Positions 33,101 through 39,426 of a DNA stretch of 64,000 bases are shown one piece after another (the first letter of the stretch is position 1; each line of letters starts with the position of its first letter). The stretch covers positions 248,001 through 312,000 of the forward strand of contig CAWAJR010000002.1 of NCBI GenBank assembly GCA_963782465.1, written 5' to 3'. The notes under the pieces were generated by a model. The model had not been told where the DNA came from and made no database searches. It saw nothing but the letters and a program-made list of their open reading frames with translations. The translations under genes and the position numbers were made by a program. The stretch comes from JAODBJ01 sp963782465. Lineage in GTDB: Bacteria; Actinomycetota; Acidimicrobiia; IMCC26256; PALSA-610.

Positions 33101-33655
33101 GTGGTCGTCGTCGACGCCGTTGCTGTACTGCGGGTTGAGGATGAGGTCTTCGGGGTCGGCCACGCCGTTGCCGTTGAGGTCGGGGATCGCGCCGAAGTCG
33201 GTGATGTTGAACACGCCGTCGTGATTGCAGTCGCCGTTCGGCACGGCCGGGTAACACGGCGGTTTCGCTTCACCGAGGTTGATGGAGACCTTCGTCGCGA
33301 GGTCGGCCATCGCGCCGGCGTTGCGCCATTCGATGCCCGAGTCGAGCACCGCGATGCGCACGTCGTCGCGGCCTTGCGTCACACCCATCGCGAGGTCGAG
33401 GGCGGGGCCCTTCTGCCCGCACTGGTTCTGCGGTGAGTTGAACAGCGCCGGGTTCGGATCGCGCTGGGCGGTGATCTTGTATGAGTTGCGATCCAGTTCG
33501 GCGGGCAGGGTTCCCGGCGCCGGTTCGTCGTTCGGCCCGTAGCGCCAGTGCACGCAGTCGGTCGGCTGGGGCGACCCGCCGGGGCCAACCGGTACGCAGG
33601 AGGCGGCGAGGACCGCACCCATCACCAACACGCCGAACCATGCGAAGCGCTTCAT
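30134..33655 (-). CDS. Giant secreted S8 peptidase-like lipoprotein with FG-GAP repeats
   Basis: A 1173-aa surface protein with lipobox LAASC (Cys20). The subtilase domain (about 95-460) has Asp105 (AVLDSGIEW), His212 (NYGHGTGEA, where families usually have HGTH) and a candidate Ser367 (ATGKSAGMVG in place of GTSxA). The usual oxyanion Asn region reads VVASMADEAS, so Asn is apparently replaced. A calcium-type insert (DLNGNGVADPEDLIL, DDDHNGYVDD) lies inside. From about 590 to 1173 come FG-GAP/VCBS-like blades, for example VADLDHDGHLEVVV, VADLDGDGKMEIVA, LADITGDGHPEIIV and LGDWDGNGKAEIAVV. The ATG at 33655 has a GGGGGG run upstream. It may be a low-activity or specialised protease with a beta-propeller binding platform. 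Confidence 0.88.
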   Translation of the reverse strand: MKRFAWFGVLVMGAVLAASCVPVGPGGSPQPTDCVHWRYGPNDEPAPGTLPAELDRNSYKITAQRDPNPALFNSPQNQCGQKGPALDLAMGVTQGRDDVRIAVLDSGIEWRNAGAMADLATKVSINLGEAKPPCYPAVPNGDCNHDGVFNITDFGAIPDLNGNGVADPEDLILNPQYSNGVDDDHNGYVDDIAGWDFLYGDNDPLDTVNYGHGTGEARDSTAAANGTGDVGSCPNCRVIPVRVGDSFIADGGRFAAGVLFGLDSGAAVIQEALGAITNPRQAQMAIDAAYKRNVVVVASMADEASKHPNLPAALEHTMPVNSITEKQGLTGGPVDGYLALNGCTNFGAITFVSVPSGACSSEATGKSAGMVGLIESEARAKGLQLTANEVMQLVRATADDVDFSTPNAVDPANNFGTSTGGLIDTVRYPTTKGWDATTGYGRINIYEAVKAVRAGHIPPEADITTPQWFDVLPTTGTLAVKGRVAATRASSYDYKVEWATGLQPPNFPATDNWHVVSQHTGLHAPLSGVLGSINLASVAAALPNDGNGPPVDPATTRPDEERFSVRVRVVVTAHGGGSDGLTGISQKQAFVHHDPDLVAGFPRRIASVGTSSPVFANLDGKKGDEMIVATDDGRVHAYRPDGSELPGWPVRTATPNYWPFGSHTARADGIPAPGGAVMVGGPVVADLDHDGHLEVVVTDLEGNVWAWEANGQRRHGFFPTTLGGRTVSQVHVNPAFSLDQAGVKDQFNRTLPGFTAAPSVADLDGDGKMEIVAAALDRHVYAWHDDGTPVAGFPVLVVDPAKVSAVDPTTHHVTFAAGSGAQEGGELTATPTLADITGDGHPEIIVGAQESYQETANIGSGADVVGLISAAGPVGNARLYAISPNGTLANNAHAPSANPDAGAYLPGWPAKLGMLQLDSLPTIGDGVSAQAVVGDVNPAPGKEIVASSAVGPLYVLNAQGASVFGKVGGNDVPALWTGGIDGHDNGRFGPARNSQDLVASIVAFGGPALGRLDGDATPDLTAPTAGLTRLLDILGSDLQLPNDDQVMAWRGDTGNALAGFPQTSPDLAFFATPAVADLGGTGTNDTIVGNGVFTLGAFDANGVPPAGWPKLTGGWDVGTPGLGDWDGNGKAEIAVVRRDGVLLVWHTKAPAPSLTEWPRSGGNARNTGEYHAP

Positions 33656-33720
33656 CGGTTTCCCCCCGGATCGCGCGAAGCGCGCGCAACCTAGCGCGTT
33701 CCGGGCGATCGTGGTTTGGC

Positions 33721-33726
33721 TACCTT
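33721..33726 (+). promoter_or_regulatory. -10 box for leaderless VOC gene
   Basis: TACCTT, 6 nt before the ATG at 33733. Confidence 0.5.
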
Positions 33727-33732
33727 CGCACC

Positions 33733-34107
33733 ATGGACGCGATCGCGAGGTTGAGCGTGTTCGCCCTCGACTGCCCCGACCCCCGTGCGCTCGCCGCCTT
33801 CTATGCCGCGCTCACGGGCTGGTCCGTCGTCGCCGGCGACGACACCTGGGTCGAGGTGCGCGGCGGCGCGGGGCCGGTGCTGGCCTTCCAGCGGGTGCCC
33901 GACTACCGGGCACCGCAATGGCCGAGTGCCGAGCATCCCCAGCAGGCGCATCTCGACTTCGACGTCGCCGACCTCGACGAGGGGGAGGCGCGCGTGCTCG
34001 CGATCGGGGCGCGGAAAGCCGCAGTGCAGCCGGGCACGACGTTCCGGGTGTTCCTCGACCCGGCCGATCATCCGTTCTGCCTCGTCCTGAACCCCGAGGT
34101 CACGTGA
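33733..34107 (+). CDS. VOC-family protein (glyoxalase-like domain)
   Basis: A 124-aa single-domain VOC protein: RLSVFALDCPDPRALAAFYAALTGW opens the first module and HLDFDVADLDEGEARVLAIGA the second. It ends in a strand rich in Phe and Pro (FLDPADHPFCLVLNPE), as in the glyoxalase_6 group. No catalytic role can be assigned. The ATG at 33733 is leaderless-type. Its stop overlaps the GTG of the broken beta-lactamase-like gene by GTGA, so both were probably co-translated when the second gene was intact. Confidence 0.8.
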   Translation: MDAIARLSVFALDCPDPRALAAFYAALTGWSVVAGDDTWVEVRGGAGPVLAFQRVPDYRAPQWPSAEHPQQAHLDFDVADLDEGEARVLAIGARKAAVQPGTTFRVFLDPADHPFCLVLNPEVT

Positions 34108-35077
34108 CGACGGGCGGCTTCTCCAGCGCCGGTTTGCAGGCGCTGCACGACACGATGGCCCGCCACGTCGAGAACGGCCCGTTACCCGGCCTCGTGCTCG
34201 GCGTGCGCCGCGGCGACCACGCGCACCTCGACGCCATGGGTTCGATCTCGGCGAGGGGCGCTCCGATGCCCACCGACGCCCGCTTCCGCATCACGTCGAT
34301 GACCCGTCCGGTCACCGCGGTGGCGGCGCTGATGCTCGTCGACGACGGGCTTTTGGAACTCGACGAACCCGTCGACCGGCTGCTCCCCGAACTCGCCGAC
34401 CGGCAGGTGCTGCGCCGCCTCGACGGGCCGATCGACGACACCGTGCCCGCGCACCGCCCGATCACGGTACGCGACCTGCTCACGATGCGCGGCGGCTTCG
34501 GCATGATCCTTGCGCCGCCCGACGCGTACCCGGTTCTCCAGGCCGAAGGGGCGCTCGAACTGTGCTCGGCCGGCCCACGCACGCGGATCACCCCCGCATG
34601 CCCCCAACGAATGGATGCGCCGCATGGGGACGCTGCCGTTGATGTGGCAGCCGGGCGAACAGTGGGCGTACGCGACCGGCTCGCAGATCCTCGGCGCTCG
34701 TGTCAACCGTCGCCGACTATCTCGCGTTCGGTTCGATGCCCGCGAACCACGGCTCGCACGGCGGCACAAGCCTCGTTGCGCCCGAACCCGTCAACGCGAT
34801 GACGACGAACCAGTTCACCGCCGCACAACGCGCCGCGGCCGGGCCGATCCTGCGCGGCCGGGGATGGGGTTTCGGCGTGTCGATCATCGACCCGCCGGGC
34901 GACGGCGCACCCGGGCCGAAGGGCTACGGGTGGAGCGGCGGCTTCGGCACGGTGTGGGTGAACGATCTCACCGAAGACCTGACCGCAGTGTGTTGCACGC
35001 AAGTGCTCCTGTCCGGTGCGGTATTCGCGCTCGAAGCCGACTTCTGGTCGCGCACCTACGCCGCGCTCGAACGCTGA
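34104..35077 (+). pseudogene. Serine beta-lactamase/penicillin-binding-like hydrolase, broken
   Basis: Remnant of a class C beta-lactamase-like serine hydrolase (CubicO/AmpC type). The first segment (to about 34565) includes DARFRITSMTRPVTAVAALML (S-x-x-[KR] region reading SMTR, where Lys is expected) and ITVRDLLTMRGGFG. A second frame carries APNEWMRRMGTLPLM and GEQWAYATGSQILG. A third carries STVADYLAFGSM to the end. The change at about 34570-34600 is a frameshift. Near 34695 about 100 expected residues between GSQILG and LVSTVADY are missing, with another frame change. Two lesions plus a substituted catalytic Lys indicate a decayed gene. Confidence 0.75.
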
Positions 35078-35100
35078 TGCCCGCGCGGCATCGCGATCCG

Positions 35101-35106
35101 TAGATT
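35101..35106 (+). promoter_or_regulatory. -10 box for leaderless DUF5990 gene
   Basis: TAGATT, 8 nt before the ATG at 35115. Confidence 0.4.
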
Positions 35107-35114
35107 GGTGCCCG

Positions 35115-35582
35115 ATGGCGGCTCACTTCCGCATTGTCGGTACGGACCTCCCCGGACGCTCCTGCGGTCCGGCACCCGAACACCCCGAGCCGTACACCCA
35201 GGTCCACGTCGGCGTGCAATGCAAGGCAGAGGTCGTCGACGTCGTGCCGGCCGACGCCGATCGGGCGTTGTTCGAGTTCGACGTCGACGTCGACACCAAG
35301 CGCGGCCGGTTCACCGGCCCCTACGTGCACGGGCGCGACGGCCAGCGGTTCATCTATCTCTCGTGGGGCGAATTGATCGACGGCGAGTTCCGCATGTTCC
35401 GCCGCGCGAAATTGCACATCGACCATCTCGACCCGCTCGCCGTCGACGGTCGAGCCGTGGTCGGCGAACTCGGGCTCCGCGACGCGAAGGGCAACCCGTT
35501 GTGCGCGTCGGTACGACCACCGCGCATCACGTGGACGATCGGGAACACGGCGCGCGCGACGCGCAGTGCGCGCGGTCGCTAG
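35115..35582 (+). CDS. DUF5990 family protein
   Basis: A 155-aa soluble protein matching the DUF5990 family as I remember it: an opening RIVGTDLPGRSCGP, a middle GPYVHGRDGQRFIYLSWG, then MFRRAKLHIDHLDPLAV and GLRDAKGNPLCASVRPP near the end. It is predicted mostly beta. No catalytic motif is evident and the function is unknown. The ATG at 35115 is chosen by conservation and by the upstream TAGATT box. Its 3' end overlaps the convergent cupin gene by 4 bp. Confidence 0.78.
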   Translation: MAAHFRIVGTDLPGRSCGPAPEHPEPYTQVHVGVQCKAEVVDVVPADADRALFEFDVDVDTKRGRFTGPYVHGRDGQRFIYLSWGELIDGEFRMFRRAKLHIDHLDPLAVDGRAVVGELGLRDAKGNPLCASVRPPRITWTIGNTARATRSARGR

Positions 35583-36142
35583 TTCGCCGTCTGCCTCTCC
35601 GCCTGCCAGCGTTCGTTGGCCGCTTCGAACAACAACCGGGTCCGCTCGAAATCGCGCGGCCGTTCCTCGTGGGTGTCGGGGTCCCATTCCGAACGTTGGC
35701 CGGAGAAGAAGTCGCCGCCGTACACGTGCAGCGCGACCGCGAACTCGCGTCGCGTGTTCGCGACCGAATGGATGGCGTCGTCGCCCATCACGAGCACCTC
35801 GCCCGCGGGCAGCTCGCGCCCGCCTGCGGCTTCGAGACCGCCCGGCGCGCGGCGGAAGAACGCGTTGTCCTCCTGCCCGCCGTACATGCCGATCGCGGCC
35901 CACATCCGGTGCTCGTGGGGGTAGAGCGCCATCCCCGGCGTCCACGCGACGTGGAGCACGGTGAGGTCGTCGGCCCGGTGCAGCGGGGTGATGCCGCCAC
36001 GCTCGACCGGGCCGAGCGCCCGCGCCAGCACCGCCGGGTCGGCGACGAGCTCGTCGAGCACGTCGCGCACCGCCAGCTGCGGTGTGTGCTCATCCAGTGC
36101 GCCGCGGCAACGAGCGACGACGTCCTCGACGGTCAGCGACAT
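35579..36142 (-). CDS. Cupin, cysteine dioxygenase-like metal-dependent protein
   Basis: A 187-aa double-stranded beta-helix protein like COG5553 and the thiol dioxygenases. Metal-binding residues are visible in LYPHEHRMWAAIGMYGGQEDN (two His) and in MGDDAIHSVANTRR (third His). The fold ends with FAVALHVYGGDFF. Related enzymes oxidise cysteine or 3-mercaptopropionate with iron and oxygen, but the substrate here is not determined. The ATG at 36142 has a TAGCCT box 6 nt upstream. It is located next to Fe-S biogenesis genes but on its own promoter. Confidence 0.8.
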   Translation of the reverse strand: MSLTVEDVVARCRGALDEHTPQLAVRDVLDELVADPAVLARALGPVERGGITPLHRADDLTVLHVAWTPGMALYPHEHRMWAAIGMYGGQEDNAFFRRAPGGLEAAGGRELPAGEVLVMGDDAIHSVANTRREFAVALHVYGGDFFSGQRSEWDPDTHEERPRDFERTRLLFEAANERWQAERQTAN

Positions 36143-36148
36143 GCAGAA

Positions 36149-36154
36149 AGGCTA
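36149..36154 (-). promoter_or_regulatory. -10 box for leaderless cupin gene
   Basis: TAGCCT on the minus strand, 6 nt before the ATG at 36142. Confidence 0.5.
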
Positions 36155-36170
36155 CGCCCCGCGCCGTCGC

Positions 36171-36223
36171 GCGACCAATGGTCGCGGTTCGTCCCCGGCC
36201 GCCGAATGGCGACCAATGGTCGC
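36171..36223. repeat. Two copies of a 15-bp palindrome upstream of the cupin gene
   Basis: GCGACCAATGGTCGC occurs at 36171-36185 and 36209-36223, both followed by GG. Each copy has 7-bp arms around one base, and the copies are 38 bp apart. They lie between the mrp stop and the cupin promoter. They may be operators for the cupin gene or paired terminator stems. Confidence 0.6.
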
Positions 36224-36251
36224 GGGTGCCGCGGCGGCGCGGCGGCGCGGC

Positions 36252-37403
36252 TCAGATGATCTTCAGCTCGGGGCGGAAGATCTTCTTCGGCGCGAGTTCG
36301 ACGTCGACCCGTTCGGCGATCGAGCGGAACACCTGCGACGCCTCGTCGTCGGGTTCGGCGACGACGATCGGGTTGCCGTCGTCGCCGCCGGCGCGCAGGT
36401 CGGGAACGAGGGGGACCTGGCCGAGCAGCGGCACATCGAGGTCGCCGGCGAGTTGCTGCCCACCACCTTCGCCGAAGAGCCGGTACGAGGCACCGTGCTC
36501 GCAGCGGAACCACGACATGTTCTCGATCACGCCGATCACCGACAGGTTCACCTTGCGCGCCATGTACGCGGCGCGTTGCGCGACCTTCTGCGCGGCGGGT
36601 TGCGGCGTGGTGACCACGATCACCTCGGCGCGCGGCAGGAACTGCGCCATCGAGATCGCGACGTCGCCGGTGCCGGGCGGCATGTCGACCACGAGGAAGT
36701 CGGGTTCGTCCCAGTGCACGTCGGTGAGGAACTGTTCGAGCGCCTTGTGCAGCATCGGGCCGCGCCACACGACCGGTTGGTCTTCGCGGGCGAAGAACCC
36801 CATCGAGATGAGCGAAACGCCGTTCGCTTCCGGCGGGATGATGACGTCGTCGATGATCGTCGGGGGCCGATCGATGCCGAGCATGCGCGGCATCGAGAAC
36901 CCCCACACGTCGGCGTCGACCGCCGCGACCTTGTGCCCGCGCTGCGCGAGCGCGATCGCGAGGTTCGTCGTGACCGACGACTTGCCGACACCACCCTTGC
37001 CGGAACTGATCGCGAGCACGCGCGTACGCGAGTCGGTGAACGGGTTGCTGCGGCCTCCCGCGTCCGCGTGCGCGTGCCCTTCGTGGCCGTGGCCGGCGTG
37101 GTCGTGGCCGGTGGCCTGCTCGCCCCGCAGCCGGGTCGACAGGGCCTGGCGCTCGCTGTCGGTCATCACCGTGAGCTCGACATCGACCGCACCGACGCCT
37201 TCGAGCGGGGAAACGGCGTCGGTCACCCGCTTCGTGATCTCCGTGCGCAGGGGGCACCCGGCCACCGTGAGCGCGACGGTCACACCGACCCGCGACCCGT
37301 CGATCTGTACCCCGCGCACCATGTCGAGCTCGACGATCGAGCGGTGCAGTTCGGGATCGTCGACGCCTCGCAGCGCCTCGATGACGGCGGCCTCGGTGGG
37401 CAT
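36252..37403 (-). CDS. mrp: Mrp/NBP35-family Fe-S cluster carrier ATPase
   Basis: A 383-aa P-loop ATPase that carries or inserts iron-sulfur clusters. It has an N-terminal MIP18/DUF59 domain (about 1-85), a His-rich linker (GHDHAGHGHEGHAHADAGG, about 99-117), then the Mrp ATPase domain with SSGKGGVGKSS (about 133-143) and VVDMPPGTGDVAISM. The usual cluster-binding CxxC reads ENMSWFRCEHG, so only one Cys is present at that site. Start ATG at 37403, preceded by GGGGAG. It is divergent from a SufR-like regulator and near a cysteine desulfurase, forming an Fe-S locus. Confidence 0.92.
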   Translation of the reverse strand: MPTEAAVIEALRGVDDPELHRSIVELDMVRGVQIDGSRVGVTVALTVAGCPLRTEITKRVTDAVSPLEGVGAVDVELTVMTDSERQALSTRLRGEQATGHDHAGHGHEGHAHADAGGRSNPFTDSRTRVLAISSGKGGVGKSSVTTNLAIALAQRGHKVAAVDADVWGFSMPRMLGIDRPPTIIDDVIIPPEANGVSLISMGFFAREDQPVVWRGPMLHKALEQFLTDVHWDEPDFLVVDMPPGTGDVAISMAQFLPRAEVIVVTTPQPAAQKVAQRAAYMARKVNLSVIGVIENMSWFRCEHGASYRLFGEGGGQQLAGDLDVPLLGQVPLVPDLRAGGDDGNPIVVAEPDDEASQVFRSIAERVDVELAPKKIFRPELKII

Positions 37404-37459
37404 TGGCGTGGCTCCCCGGTCGTTTCCTGGGCCTGTCCCCGGTTGCCCGGGCATTTCCA

Positions 37460-37478
37460 CTATCTGCGTAGGTAGAAT
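37460..37478. promoter_or_regulatory. SufR-like gene promoter and candidate operator
   Basis: TAGAAT (37473-37478) sits 6 nt before the GTG at 37485. An imperfect palindrome CTATCTGCGTAGGTAG (37460-37475) overlaps its upstream edge, a position suited to autoregulation and to control of the divergent mrp gene. Confidence 0.5.
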
Positions 37479-37484
37479 ACCGGG

Positions 37485-38195
37485 GTGGACCAGGCGGATC
37501 TCAGTTCGGAGGAGTTCGCAGCCGCGGTGAGCGCGGTCACGTCGGCCTTCGGTGACCCGACCCGCCGCGACATCTACCTGTTCGCGAGGGAGGCCTCGCC
37601 CCGCGGGGTGACGGCGAACGAAGTCGCCGAACGGTTCGGCCTGCACCCGAACGTCGCCCGCCACCATCTCGAGAAACTCGCCGCGGGCGGCTACGTGAAC
37701 GTCGAGCTCGCGCGCCAGGAAGCCGCCGGCCGGCCGTCGAAGCGCTATTGCGCGACCCCGAGCGACACGAACCTCAACTTCCCACCCCGGCGCGACGACC
37801 TGCTCGGCACGTTGCTCGCGCGCGCGATCGAACGCCTGCCGGTCGACGAGGCCCGTGCCCTCGCCGAACAGGTCGGCTACGAGTACGGGCGCGAGATCGC
37901 GGCCCGTATGGAACCGGGCGACGGGCACCGCTCGGCGAAGGCGGCGCTCGCATCGGTCGCCGACGCGCTCACCGCGCACGGTTTTGCCGCCCATGCCGAG
38001 GCTCGCGGCGGGTCGCTCACGTTGATCGCGGAGCAATGCCCGTTCGGTGAGGCGGCAACCAAGTACCCGCACATCCTCTGCGCGGTCGACACGGGCATGA
38101 TCAAGGGGATGCTCGAAGGCCTCTACGGCGCGACCGATCCGACGATCGAGAGCAGCCGTCCCGACGGCGGCGAGCACTGCGTCACCCGCGTCTGA
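37485..38195 (+). CDS. SufR-like ArsR-type regulator with cysteine motif
   Basis: A 236-aa regulator: a winged helix (about 12-90; VTANEVAERFGLHPNVARHHLEKL is the recognition region) joined to a ligand domain. Cysteines at 185 (EQCPFGEA), 199 (HILCAVDTG) and 232 (EHCVTRV) have SufR-like spacing, and a further Cys is at 89. SufR binds an iron-sulfur cluster and represses Fe-S assembly genes. The flanking Mrp and cysteine desulfurase genes fit that role, so I infer an Fe-S-sensing regulator. Start GTG at 37485 is leaderless-type. Confidence 0.8.
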   Translation: MDQADLSSEEFAAAVSAVTSAFGDPTRRDIYLFAREASPRGVTANEVAERFGLHPNVARHHLEKLAAGGYVNVELARQEAAGRPSKRYCATPSDTNLNFPPRRDDLLGTLLARAIERLPVDEARALAEQVGYEYGREIAARMEPGDGHRSAKAALASVADALTAHGFAAHAEARGGSLTLIAEQCPFGEAATKYPHILCAVDTGMIKGMLEGLYGATDPTIESSRPDGGEHCVTRV

Positions 38196-38251
38196 CCCGT
38201 TTTGATGTAGTGAAAGCGCGCACTTCTGCTCGTTCGCTTCACCAAAACGGG
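38196..38251 (+). terminator. Hairpin after the SufR-like gene
   Basis: CCCGTTTT (38196-38203) pairs perfectly with AAAACGGG (38244-38251). An inner GTGAAAGCG/CGCTTCAC stem has one bulge. It begins at the base after the stop codon. Probable terminator between the regulator and the desulfurase gene. Confidence 0.55.
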
Positions 38252-38265
38252 CGCGGGGCGGCGTC

Positions 38266-39393
38266 GTGAGGGTGAGCGGGCGGGCGTACCTCGATCACGC
38301 GTCGACGTCGCCGCTGCGCCCGGGTGTGCTCGACGCGATGCTCCCGTTCTTCGACGAGCAGTTCGCCGACCCGGGGCGCGTGCACAGTGCGGGCCGTGCG
38401 ACGCGCGTCGCGCTGGAGGAAGCGCGCGAGACAGTGGCGTCGTTCTTCGGCGCGCGGCCCCGTGAAGTGGTGTTCACGTCGGGCGGTACCGAGGCGAACA
38501 ACGCCGCGATCTGGGGTGCCGTCGCGCGCGCCGGCGGCCACGGCCATGTCGTGACCAGCGCAGTCGAGCATTCGTCGGTGCTCGACGCGCTCGCGCGGCA
38601 TGACGTCGACATCACCAAGGTGCCCGTCGACGGCAGCGGACGATTTCACGCCGACGACGTGCGCGCCGCGCTGCGCGACGACACGATCTTCGTCTCGTTG
38701 CAGTTCGCGAACCACGAAGTCGGCACCTTGCAGCCGGTGCGTGACGCGGTCGCGCTCGCCCGGGCGCGAGGCGCGCTCACGCACGTCGACGCGTGCGCGG
38801 CCGCGGGACAGGTTCCGGTCTTGTTCGCCGATCTCGGCGCCGACTTGTGCTCCGTCACCGCGCACAAGTTCGGCGGACCGAAGGGCGCCGGCGCGCTCCT
38901 CGTCCGGCGCGGGTTGCGGGTGCCGCCGTTCATCGTGGGTGGCGCGCAGGAACGTGCCCGCCGCGGCGGCATCGAGAACGTGCCCGCGCTGGTCGGCTTC
39001 GCAGCTGCCTGCGCAGGCACCGACCTCGACCGCGACGCGGCCGCCGCGCGCCGTCGGGTCTTCGACGCGACCCGTTCGGTCGCCGCCATCCCCGGCACGA
39101 CGATCTACACCGATCCCAGCTGGTCGCTCCCCCACATCCTCTGTTTCGGCGTCGCCGGGGTCGAGGCGGAGCCGATCCTCCTCGCGCTCGACCAGCAGGG
39201 CATCGCGTTGCATTCGGGGTCGTCGTGTTCGAGCGAATCACTCGAACCATCGCCTGTACTCGAAGCAATGGGCGTCGAGGCCGACCACTCGCTGCGCCTG
39301 TCGGTCGGCTGGTCGAGCACCGACGACGACATCGAACGCTTCGCCGCCGCCCTCCCGGCGGTCGTCACCCGCTTCCGTGACATGCGTCGATAG
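38266..39393 (+). CDS. NifS/IscS-type cysteine desulfurase
   Basis: A 375-aa class V aminotransferase-fold enzyme that takes sulfur from cysteine for Fe-S clusters and thio-cofactors. It shows His102 (SAVEHSSVL), Asp175 (THVDACAAAG), the PLP Lys201 (SVTAHKFGGPKG) and the catalytic Cys321 in HSGSSCSSESLEPS. The compact NifS/IscS-like form has no SufS signature. Start GTG at 38266. Its last codons and TAG lie inside a palindromic repeat shared with another locus. The SufR-like regulator and Mrp immediately upstream suggest a small Fe-S biogenesis locus. Confidence 0.93.
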   Translation: MRVSGRAYLDHASTSPLRPGVLDAMLPFFDEQFADPGRVHSAGRATRVALEEARETVASFFGARPREVVFTSGGTEANNAAIWGAVARAGGHGHVVTSAVEHSSVLDALARHDVDITKVPVDGSGRFHADDVRAALRDDTIFVSLQFANHEVGTLQPVRDAVALARARGALTHVDACAAAGQVPVLFADLGADLCSVTAHKFGGPKGAGALLVRRGLRVPPFIVGGAQERARRGGIENVPALVGFAAACAGTDLDRDAAAARRRVFDATRSVAAIPGTTIYTDPSWSLPHILCFGVAGVEAEPILLALDQQGIALHSGSSCSSESLEPSPVLEAMGVEADHSLRLSVGWSSTDDDIERFAAALPAVVTRFRDMRR

Positions 39394-39421
39394 CTATCGC
39401 ATAGCGATAGCTATCGACGCA
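39381..39421. repeat. Palindromic repeat copy 1 (between convergent genes)
   Basis: Perfect 18-bp arms (39383-39400 and 39404-39421, starting TGCGTCGATAGC) around ATA. Bases 39381-39420 are identical to the copy at 45908-45947. It sits between the 3' ends of the desulfurase and aconitase genes, so it can form a hairpin in both transcripts and act as a bidirectional terminator. Confidence 0.9.
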
Positions 39422-39426
39422 CGTGG

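Noticed and set aside
34104..35077. Beta-lactamase-like gene as a sequencing error like the other four
   Set aside because: About 100 residues are missing and the catalytic Lys is changed, which a single-base error cannot explain.
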